This document shows positions 49,301-61,300 of a stretch of 64,000 bases of DNA, piece by piece (position 1 is the stretch's first letter; every line of letters starts with the position of its first letter). The notes under the pieces were generated by a model. It was not told the origin of the DNA. It saw nothing but the letters and a program-made list of their open reading frames with translations, and did not search any database. Both the position numbers and the translations under genes were made by a program. The DNA is from Dugong dugon (Eukaryota > Chordata > Mammalia > Sirenia > Dugongidae): the NCBI GenBank assembly GCA_030035585.1, contig CM057469.1, forward strand, positions 62,203,501 through 62,267,500, written 5' to 3'.

Positions 49301-52300
49301 TTTCTTTTTTATTTGATGTCATATGTAAGAAATCTTTCCCTAACTTAAGATTGTAAGATTTTACTTTATGATTCCTTCTAGAAATTTTACAGTCTACATT
49401 TAGGTCTGTGTTCCATATTGAGTTCATTTTTTTATATGATGAGAGGTATAGAGCAAACTTTACTTATATGCATTTTGATATTCCATAGTTGCAGCACCTA
49501 TTGTTGAAAAAAGTGTTTTCTCCACTAAATTGCCTTAGCATACTTGTAAAATATCAGTTGTCCATAGATGTTTGGGTCTATTTTGGGGCTCTCTGTTCTG
49601 TTCCAATGATCTTTTCTCTAACCTGACACAAATTCTACACTGGCTTGACTAGCTAAGTTTTTAATGTCTTGACATTGGGTAGTGTTAACGCTCCAACTTT
49701 GTTAATTTCTTTCAAAAATCTATTAGAAGTCCTTTTCATTTCTATATGACTTTTTGAACAATCGTGACAATTACTACAAAAAAAAATTCTAGGAGTTTTA
49801 TGAGAATTGCATTGAATCTGTAGATCAGTATTGATTGGGAAAACTGAATTAACTGTATTGAGTCTTCTGACTCATGAACACATTACATCCCTTCATTTAT
49901 TAAGTATTTTTTAATATTTCTCAGCAATAACTTCTAGTTTTTGATACACAGATCTTGCACACATTTTATTAGATTTATTCCTAAATATTTCATGTTTTTA
50001 TGCCAGTGGGCACAATATTTTTTTGAATTTTAATTTATGACAGTTCATAAGAATAAATTGATTTTCTTGTGTTTATTGATCTCATAATATCTCATAACCT
50101 TGCTAAACTCACCTCTTAATTCTAGTAATCCTTTGGATTGTCTATAAAGATGTCACGGCAGCTTCAAATATAGACATTTTTACTTGTATTCCAATCCAGA
50201 TGCTCTTTATTTCTTCTTCCTGCGTTATTTTACTGACCAGAACCTCCAGTGAAATATTGAATAGATGTGGTGATAGTAAACATCCATGTGTTCTTCTGAT
50301 CTTAGGGTAGACACATTCAGTGTTTCATCATTGAGATGTCTATTTTTTTTTTTTTTAGCTTCTTAAAATGATGAATTACACTGATAGCTTTTCTAATGAT
50401 AAGCTATCCTTGTATCCTTTGAAAACTCATTTGATCCTAATAGATTATCCTTTTTATAGAATTTTGGATGCAATTGTTAAAATTTTGTTATGAAGCTTTG
50501 CATCTTTGTTCATGAGGGATACTGGTCTGCAGTTTTTAAGTATTTGTAATGTCTTTGTTTGGTTTTGGTAACAGGATAATGCTAGCCAATGAAAATGCAA
50601 ATGTTTCCTCTCTCTTCAGTTTTGTGGACAATCTATGTAGAATTATAATTTTTTTCTCCCGTAAGAGTTTGGTAGAATTCACTAATGAAGCCATTTGTAC
50701 TTGGACTTTTCTTTTGGGGAAAGTTTTTTTTTTTTTTAATCTACAAATTCAACTTATTTAATACATATAAGTATATCCATGTTATATATCCTTTCTTGAT
50801 TGAGCTTTGGTAGGTTGTTGCCCTGAGAAATCTGACAATTCTCTAAGTTCTTGAGTTTACTGACATAATATCGTTCATGATGTCCCTTTATTATCCTTTT
50901 AATTTCTGTTGATATTAGTAATTTGTGTATTCTCTCTTTTTTTTCTCCTTATTGGTCTGTTTAAAGGTTTGCAATTATATTCATTTAAGATTTTTGTTCC
51001 ATTAATTGCCTCTTTTTTTTTTTTTTTTTTACTTTGTTAATTTTTGCTCTGATCTTTCTTTTTTTTTCCTTCTGTTTTCTTTGGGTTTAATATCCTACTT
51101 TTTCTAATGCTTAATGTGTAACTTGAAGTCATTGATGTGGAGCACTTTTTCTTTTCTAATACAGGTATTTAGTGTGACAGATTTCTTCCAAAGTACCACT
51201 TCCTGTGTTCACTTGCATTTTACTATGCTACTGAAAGCTATGCCACTGGTATTTCAAATACCAGCAGGCTCACCTATGATGGGCGGGTCTCAGCAAATCT
51301 TCCAGACTAAGAAAGACTAGGAACAAAGGCCTGGTCATCTGCTTCTGAAAATTAGCCAATGAAAACCTTATGGATCACAACAGAACATTGTCTAAATCAC
51401 TTGCTTTGCACACATCATCAGGAGGGATCGGTCACTAGAGGAGGACATCATGTTTGGTGAAAAAGGGATAGCAAGTATGAGGGAGATTCTTGGTGAGAAG
51501 GATTGGTAAAATATTTGCAAGGATTGACTTGAACATGTTGGTATCATGAGGATGATGCAACACTAGACAACGTTTCATTCTGTCAGAGTTGACGCTATGG
51601 CAATTATCAATCTATTAATGGCACAGCACTCATAATTCGTTTAAGAAATTATAAAAATCTAATTGTTTAATGGACCTGGAATCCTACAGCATGGTAAAGC
51701 TCTTTAAACAACTGTTTCTTTCTTGGTGCTTGTTTTAAATCTTTCTTTGTTTAAAAAAAATCTTTAATAATGCATCTTGACTTAATATCAGGAAATTTAG
51801 CTTATTTTCTCTGACACAGGAACTTGGATTATTACAGTTACTTCAGATGTTCATTTACAAATGACTGATTATTTTATTATGTTGCCATATTATTTGATTC
51901 TGAATAAAAAATATTTATTGAACATATGCTTATCTTTTCCTTATGCCTTCTTCATCTAGAAGCATGTTCAAAATCAGATATAAAAATTCAGAATGGATTT
52001 ATTTCTGAATCTAAGTATATGTATCCTATAAATTATCAAACACAATATACGTGTAAACCAGGATATGTAACAGCAGAGGGTAAAATATCAGGATCTATCA
52101 GGTGCTTGGAAAGTGGATGGTCTACTCAACCCATATGCATTAGTAAGTAATTTATTAGGCTTATTCTCCTGATGATAGTTTTACAAACGTTTACTGTAAT
52201 TAATTCTCTTTTATAGAGGGTAGGAGTGTGGGGTGGGGCCAAAATGTTTCCATTTGTAAGGATAAATAAACTCTTTGAGAAATTATATATATATATAAAA

Positions 52301-55300
52301 TGTAGAATTTCTATATATAATGTAGAAATCATATATATAATATAGAAATCATATACATAATATACAAATCATGTATATAATGTGGAAATCATATATAATA
52401 AAGAAATCATATACATAATGTAGAAATCATATATAATGTGGAAATCATATACATATACATGTACGTATATAGTTCTTTAGTTAGGTCTCTTTTGCTTTTT
52501 TAGAGTAATTACTGATAGGAAGGAGGATCATCCCATCTTTTCAAGTTTTTCCCACTTTAAAGCAATCCCGTGATTTAAAAATCTGTGACGGAGTCTCATG
52601 AATATTTTCCTGTAGACTTGCTTGTTTTCATCTGAAATCTTCCTGTCTGTTGTGCCTGTGTTTAGGTGACTAGCATTTTGTATTGGAGTCCTTGCTCCTA
52701 GATATAAACGTCATGTTTTTAAGTGAAGAGATGAGTCCATAGTGCAGAATTCCCCAAGAATTTGACCTTTATAATTTATGCAATTAATGCCATAGGAGAG
52801 GTCCACTTATGAAAATTCCTGCTGTCCTTTTGGAAGATCTTCATTAACTTCTAGGTAATGAAGAGAAACATTTCTTGATTGTGCTAAACTCTATTGTATT
52901 GAAAGTTTTCCTGGATGTTTATAAACTATCTGGATGTTTATAAAGATCCTCTAACAACAATTTGCTTGTTTTGCCTTTATATACACTTTATTTTCCCAAA
53001 ACTCCTCAGTGATATTTTTGAAGTAAAAGATACCTTTCCTACTGTGTAATTATTTTTTTAATTTGTTTTTCAATTTTTATGTTGACTATGGGCTCTGGCT
53101 AAAGGAAAAATGACAAAAGTTGCTCTCATATCAACACATTTTATACTGCATTGGAATCAAATATCTATTACAAGGCTTATTATGGAAGAGATTATGTCAG
53201 ATAAAGGAGTTTTGTTTCTGGGAAGGGATTACTTGCCCACTCAATAACATGAAATGAAATCCTCAATTTTATCATGCATTAGAATCTTTTTTTTTTTTTT
53301 TTGCATTAGAATCTTGTGATATACCATTCTTTGAGAATGCCAGACCAAAAAGTGATGGCACATGGTTTAAGCTCAATGACAAGCTGGACTATGAATGCAG
53401 AGCTGGCTATGAAAACACAGGTGGAAGCACCACAGGCTCTATAGTATGTGGTCATGATGGTTGGTCTGACACACCCATGTGTTATGGTAAGTACTGTCCT
53501 TTTTTTTTTTTTCCTGGTATTCATTTTTTTAGGATATTAAAATCTGTATATGTTCCTTTTGGGAGGTAATTTAATTATCTAGAGACGTTGTTAAGGAACA
53601 ATGTTTAAAATCTATGTGTCTTCTTCTGATTTAATGTAAATTGGGAGGAGATGGTGTTTTGAAGCCCAAAGATAATAATCTATCTTTAAAACAGTGCATC
53701 AAAGCAATGTTTTCTGTGGGCCACATACATTACAGATATGTCATTAAAATATAAATTGTTTTCAAGTAATCCTAAATGCAAATCTTGAAAATATTTGAAA
53801 CTTGGCACCCATTACCAAAGTATGGTTAGTCACAACCTCTTCAGCTATTTTACTCCTGAGTTTTTGCTTTTGCCTTCCCACCTTGAGTGCTAATTTCTTC
53901 AGCTCCTACCAGGAACTCTTCATTTTCAGACATCAACACGTTCTCTGGACTACTCTGAAAATCTCTTGTATGTTTACCAAACAGTTGTCTGTTTTCTATG
54001 AATAGAAATTAACCTGGAATCTGTAAGAAATGAGTGGATATAGAGAGTTCCAAGCAAAGGAAAAAATATGTGCAAAGTTCTAAAAGAAAAATACTATTTG
54101 GGAAATGCCAGGATGAGAAGAGTCTAGTCAAGATGTGAGATAATTTTATGAGCAGAGGTTGGATAGGAGGCAAAGGCAAGATTATCCAGGTTATTTCAGA
54201 TCGTATTAGCATTGGATAAACTTTATGCTTGATGAAAAGACAAAAGAGTTTTAACAAAAACAATGATATAAATAGACTTATATTTGTGAAAGTTTTTTGT
54301 TGTTATTTGTCTTTGTTCCTGGATGCTGTGCATGAGATAGTCAAAACAGGAAACAGTGAGTCCATGTAGGGTGAGCAATGGTGGGGATTGAGATAAGGTG
54401 ATGGCTGAGGAGATGCAGAGCAGAGGATAAATTTGGGATATATTTGGTGGTAGAAAGGAGAGGCAATGTTATAAATGTTAGGTCAAGGGACTCATATGTT
54501 TTCCTTTGTTTTTCAATAACAAGTAGGTAAATGGTAATGCCACTGTATGCCTATCTGTCTGTCTGTCTGTATTGCACATGCAGACAGGCTGTACCTCAAA
54601 CTTCCAGGCAGCCATTAAACTGCTAGGAATGAGGTATATACAACCACTGGCATCAGTGGTTCCATGGATGCTACATTCATCTGTGATCAAGCTGAACACA
54701 TGAGACACTTAACAGTGTTAGCAAAGTGAAAGTCATTATTAGTAGTTATAGAAAGCAAACAGTAAACAATTACAACAGATTCTCAAAGGGGAAATGCTTA
54801 CCCTTCCCCAGATTACCCATGTCCATTCTTATGTTGCTGGGCAGGCACAATGTTATTCAGGTCAGATGCTGTCTTCACATCACTGCTGCCTCTGGCTACC
54901 ACCGCACTGCTGGGGGCCTGCATGGCTCCCAAGTCTTCTACTCTTATGCTGGGCCTTACTTAGCCTCACCTCATTCACAGGAATTCTCCTACACAAGATA
55001 TCCTGAGCCTCTGCTGGTGGAACCTTCCAGGCCTCTACCACTGGATCCTGCCATGCTTTCCATGCCTACCCCGCCGGAAGGCCTGCACGGATCCTGCTTT
55101 GCTGCCCAAGGGGGAGAGTTGTGCAACCCTAGCACAGGGCACAGGAAGGCCTCTGACATTCAGGGACAAGTGTTATAGCTCTTTTAGCTCCTTCAACAAG
55201 TGCCTGGGCACCGTCATTTCTCAGCAAGCCTCCTGCCTGGAGGCGCTCAGCTCTCTCTCCATGGGCCAGAAAGGCCACGGCTGGTCTTGAAGATCCTATC

Positions 55301-58300
55301 GCTCACACTGCTGTAGCTGTTTCTCTGCCACCTGACCCCGCTGTGCATGTCAGTGTTACTTGCTGTCTCGCGTCTTCTTCATTGTTACAGCTCTCTTCTC
55401 TGGGTCTAAGAAGTTGTCTGCACAGGGATCCCAGGTACAAAGGACGTACTCCGCTCAAGACTCTTCTTGATGATAATGAGGACTCTCTCAACCTCTGTGG
55501 GATTGGCCCTTATATATGCAAACTCCTTGCCAATTTCAAGGCATGGTCCTCCAAACAGGACCATGTTCTAACCAACCTCCTAGGTAGATCACTCAATTTG
55601 AACAATAATATACCAATCACTTGTAAGACTGTGGCCCACCCAATCATTTTGTGGGAGTTACAAGACCATGGCTAGAAGGGCCATATAAAATTGATTCATT
55701 GCACTACAGCCATTTTCTAAAATGATGTTGGCAGGACAGAGACTACTTTTGGGATGAACACCACAACTTTTGGCTTGGATACATTATGGTTGAACTACTC
55801 ATAGTCATTCAAATTGGATATGGAAGCTGGAGAGTTGGATATATAGAGGTCTAGCCAGTAGATGTACGTTTGGATTGTTTTTGTTGACAGGTGCCATCAA
55901 GTTTGTTCTGACTCATAGTGATCCTGTTACAAAAGAATGAAACACTGTTCAAGTCCTGCAGCATCCTCACAATCATTGTTTTGATTGAGCCCATTGTTGT
56001 AGCCACTGTGTAAATCCATGTCATTAACCATCTTTCTCTTTTTCACTGACCATCTACTTTACCAAGCATGATATCCTTCTCCAGGGAATGTCCCTCCTGA
56101 TAATATATCCAAAGTATGTGAGGCAAAATCTTGCCATCCTTGCTTCTAAGTACAGCATTCTGGCTGTACTTCTTCCAAGACATATTTGTTCATTCTTCTG
56201 GCGATCCTTGATATATTCAATATTTTTTGCCAACACCATAATTTAAAGGCATCAATTCTTCCTTGTTCTTCCTTATTCATCGTCCAGCTTTTGCATTCAT
56301 ATGAGGGGATTGAAAATATCATAGCTTGAGTCAGGTGCACCTTATTTCTTAAAGTGACATCTTTGCTTTGTAACACTTTAAAGAGGTCTTTTGAAGCAGA
56401 TTTGCCCAATGAAATATATCATTTGATTTCTTGACTGCTGCTTCCATGGGCTTTGACTGTGGATCCAAGTAAAATGAAATCCTTTACAACTTCAATATTT
56501 TCTCCATTTATCATGATTTTGCTTATTGGTCCAGTTGTGAGGATTTTTGTTTTCTTTATATTGAGGAGTAATCCATACTGAAGGCTGTAGTCTTTATCTT
56601 CATCAGTAAGTGCTTCAAGTCCTCTTCATTTTCAGCAAGCAAGGTTGTGTCGTCTACATATTGCAGGTTATTAATGAGTTGCCTCCAATCCTGATGCTGC
56701 ATTCTTCTTCATATAGTCCAGCTTCTCGGATTATTTGCTCAGCATATAGATTGAATAAATATGGTGAAAGGATACAACCTTGAAGCACATCTTTCCTGCC
56801 TTTAAACCATGCAGTATCCCCTTGTTCTGTTCCAATGACTGTCCCTTGGTCTATATACAAGTTCCTCATGAGCACAATTAAGTGTTCTGAAATTCCCATT
56901 CTTTGCAATGTTATCCATAATTTGTTATGATCTTCACAGTCCAATGCCTTTACATACTCAATAAAACACAAGTAAACATCTTTCTGGTATTCTCTGCTTT
57001 CAGCCAGGATCCATCTAACATCAGTAATGATTTACCTTGTTCTATGTTCTCTTCTGAATCCATCTTGGATTTCTGGCAGCTCCTTCCCAATGTACTGCTG
57101 CAACTGCTTTTGAACGATCTTCATCAAAATTTTACTTGTGTGTCATATTAATGATATGGTTCAATAATTTCTGCATTTAGTTGAATCATTTTTCTTTGGA
57201 ATGGGTACAAATATGGCTCTCTTCCAGTTGGTTAGCCAGGTAGCTGTCTTCAAATTTCTTTACATAGAGGAGTGAGCGCTTCCAGTGTTGCATCCGTTTG
57301 TTGAACCATATCAGTTGGTATTTTGTCAATTCCTGGAGCCTTATTTTTCACCAATGCCTTCAGTGCAGCTTGGACTTCTTTCAGTACCATCGGTTCTTGG
57401 TCATATGCTACCTCCTGAAATGGTTGAACATCAACCAGTCCTATTTGGTAGATTGACTCTCTATTATTCCCATCTTCTTTTGATGCTTCCTGTGTCATTT
57501 AATATTTTCCCAGTACATACTTTCAAAATTGCAAGTTGAGGCTTGAATTTTTTCTTCAGTTCTTTCAGCTTAAGAAATGCTGAGCATGTTCTTCCCTTTG
57601 GGTTTTCTAACTCTAGGCCTTTGCACATTTCATTATAATATTTTACTTTGTCTTCTCAAACTGCTTTTTGAAATCTTCTGTTCAGTTCTTTTACATCATC
57701 ATTTCTGCCATTTGCTTTAGCTAGTCTATGTTCAAAAGCAAGTTTCAGAGTCTCTTTTGACGTTTATTGTAATCTTTTCTCTCTTTCCTGTCTTTTTAAT
57801 GACCTCTTGCTCTCTTCATGCATGATGTTCTTGATGTCATTCCACAGTTCATCTGGTCTTTGGTCATTAATGTTAAATGGGTCAAATCTATTCCTGAGAT
57901 TGTCTCTAAATTCATTTGGATTATTAACATATAAATTATGTCATCTAATTAGTATAATATACAAAATGAAAAGGAATAGAATGTAGGACTAAGCCCTGAA
58001 ACATTTCAACATATAAAGGTTAAAAAGAAGAGGAATAGGTGGCAATATAGATGGAAAAAAGGAGGATTTAGAGAATCAGGAGGGAAAAAAAACTAAGGAT
58101 GTAACCTTGTCATAGATGTGAAGGGAATAAAATGTTAAGAAATGAAGCGTATGGACATAACTGTTTGAAGAAGTTTGCCTGTGACAGGGAATACAAAGTT
58201 CAGAACATGACTAGAAGAAATTATACACTAATGGAAAGAATTTTATCTGTTTTTGTTTGTTTGTTCATTTGTTTCTTTTTGGTAAGATTGTAGCTGTGAG

Positions 58301-61300
58301 AACATGCTGACTACTGAGGATAAGGCTGTGGTAGAGAGGGAAGCAGACAGAGATTGAATACAGCAGGTAGATATGTCCCTGTGACTGTGGGAGGGAAGGG
58401 AAACCAGAGCTCCTCTGGAGGTCTAGGCTTTGGTGACAACAGGGCTACATCCAACTTTGTAACAGGAGGAAAGAAGGACAATGACTTCTGTAACTTGAAT
58501 GCTGAAACAAAGCAGGAGGTGATGGTTTCTATTTTCTGTGAAGTATGAGGCAAGGCCATCTGAGAGTAAGCAGTGTTTGGGGGTAGGTGAAGGAGGAGCA
58601 CTGGGCATCGAGAAAAGGTTTAAAATAGAGACTTCAGAGAGAAGAAGAGTGAGTTTATTATAGTGGTGAGGTAGACTTGGTTATCACTGTTGACAGCCCA
58701 TTAAATCTGACTTACTTAGGCTGTCAACAAACACCTATTAAATAGGCTAGGAGAAAATACTGAAAAAGACAAATACAGGCCTGCCTTTCCAGAGCTTTCA
58801 TTAAAATATAGGAGAGTGGGAACCGGGGTGGGGAACATAATATATTAAACCAAATAAAGAAGCAAATGCCAAGTATATTTTATATATTACTGTGTACAAA
58901 GAAATAAAAGAAGCCAAGGATTTAGATTAAAAAAAAAATAGGAGGGGATAAAAAACTCTGTTTTGTGTAGGAAGGTGTTTATGAAAAGAAAGATAGAAAA
59001 CCATTCAGAGTAGGGGAAAGGGAGTGTGAAACAGCTGAGGCAGCAAAGAACTTGACTTTATTCAAAAAATTAAAAGGCGAGAAATCCTGGATACTGGATT
59101 GAGAGAGGGGAAGGCACAAGATAATGTTGGATATGTAGGCAAGGGCTGGATCATAAAGTGATAGTATGTAAACGTATTAGTTGAAAAACACCCAACAATC
59201 AAGATTTTTTTTACTCGTTAGGACAATTTGTTCCACAACCTGATGAGAAAAATAATTTATGTAAAAAGAGTACAAAATATGTAAACAAACACAAATACAA
59301 ATAAAAGAATTACTATGTAGTAGAATGAAATTGAAATTTAAGAGAGGAATTTTAGTGATTCTTGTTCAAGTGTGATCTCGATTAAGCTGCTAACCTCAGA
59401 ATAAAAATAAAAACAAAAGCTTATTTTTTAGTTATTTATTTTTGGGCATTACCTTTTTGAAATAGTTAATTCATATTACATTTTAATTTGTATATTATAT
59501 ATAGTTTAATTTATATTAAATTTATATTTAATTTTATGATTAGTTTTATATTGACTCTTTGATATTATGAATTTTCTTGTTAGCATGATTCCAAGTCTTA
59601 AATTCTAGTTTTTAATTTTATAAATTAATGAGTGTTTGTTTTCTTCCTTTGTGGAAAATTTAATTGATTTTTAATGATCTCTAGCTTAAAATACATTAGA
59701 TATTGCATCTTTCCTGAATTTTGGTTCCCCAATTATATTAAAAGGAGCCTTGATGGTGCAGTGGTTAAGTACTTGGCTACTAACTGAAAGTCAGCAGTTC
59801 GAACTCATTAGCCATTTTGCAGAAAAAAAGATGTAGCAGTCTGTGTCTGTAAAGATTACAGCCTTGGAAAATGGTTGGGGTAGTTTTACTCTGTCTTACA
59901 GGGTTGCTATGAATCAGAATTGCCTTGACAGCAATTGGCTAATTAAATAAATATCAATTTTTACTGAGTGTGCAATATAAAAACTATAACATTCCTTTTT
60001 AATGTGAGAGAATAATTTTGTTTTTAGAGTGAAAAAATTAACCTTAAAAATTTTATACATAGCAATGATAAAATGAGATCCAAACTAAACAAGTTTACTT
60101 TACAAATACATTTTCAGAATATACACATTGCTTTTCAGTGCCTTAGTATGTCTCACAGAGTTCCACATAAATTGACAGCGCGTACAAAAGTTTTTCCACA
60201 GAAGAGGGTTTATCTGATGCCCCTCTTTGTGCACAGCACCCAGCACCTCATTTTTGCATGAAACATATAAAGCTTATTTTGATAATAAGAAATTACATGT
60301 TTTCATTAAACTATTTTACTTTTGTTTTTTTTTAGAAAGAGAATGCGGTGTTCCTGATATACCACCAAACTTACACGCTTCGCCCAGGAAAGACAAATAT
60401 AAAATTGGAGATGTACTGCATTTCTCCTGTAGACAGAGATCTAAAAGAGTTGGACCAGATTCCATTCAGTGCTACCACTTTGGATGGTCCCCAAATCCCC
60501 CAACATGTAAAGGTGAATATTTATCTTACAATTGATGAAACAACAGTTAATTTTTTAGATATCAACACCTTCTTTGTTTCATTTTTTGTGGCCTTTCAGA
60601 TTATCTATAATGTAACACATTATGCCAGAGACATTATAGCTGGGACGGATATGGGTCTGGTGGTAGACGGCTCAGATAGATATCTCTCCAATTGTTTCTT
60701 GAAATGTGTATTGGGAGTATTCAGAGATATATATGTATGGCAACTGAGATTGGAGAGACTTCTTTTGTTTCTTTTCAATTACTTATAATGCCATCATTAA
60801 TGCTGAACATTTTATATAGATGGACCTTATCCAAGTTTCATTGTGCTTGTCTAAACAATATTCAAACAGCTCAAAGTCAATTCAGTCACATTTGTGGCTT
60901 AATCAAGGTTAAAATATGTTGATCAACAGATTGTCTCAAGTGATGGTACTTTTTCAAAACATTTTGAAACAATGTTTCCATGGAGTATGAATACTACGTT
61001 AATTTACACTACTATATTTGCTAACCTCTACACATCTTTAAAATATTCAGATTATTGAACATATTTTAAAGGCTTAACAATACCTACAATGAACTAGTTC
61101 AGTATTTTAAAAAAAAAAAAAAATGCTGTTACTGTCAAGATGATTCTGACTGAAAGAAACCTTATGAAACAGAGTAGAACTGCCCCATAGGGTTCCCAAA
61201 GCTGTAATCTTTACGGAAGTAGATTGCCACATCTTTCTCCCACAGAATGGCTGGTGGACTTTAACCTCTGGTCTTTCATTCAGTTAGGAGCCAAGCCCTT

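Noticed and set aside
51926..51959. ATG opening [12 protein letters not shown] before the CCP8 module
   Set aside because: Same effect of a pyrimidine-rich acceptor tract read in frame. No reason to think translation starts here.
54726..55675. Frames of 150 and 110 codons
   Set aside because: No domain, and they lie inside the probable LTR, so they are likely incidental.
60348..60922. Open frames of 146 and 76 codons overlapping the CCP10 exon region
   Set aside because: They lie in a different frame from the CCP module or in the intron, without family resemblance.
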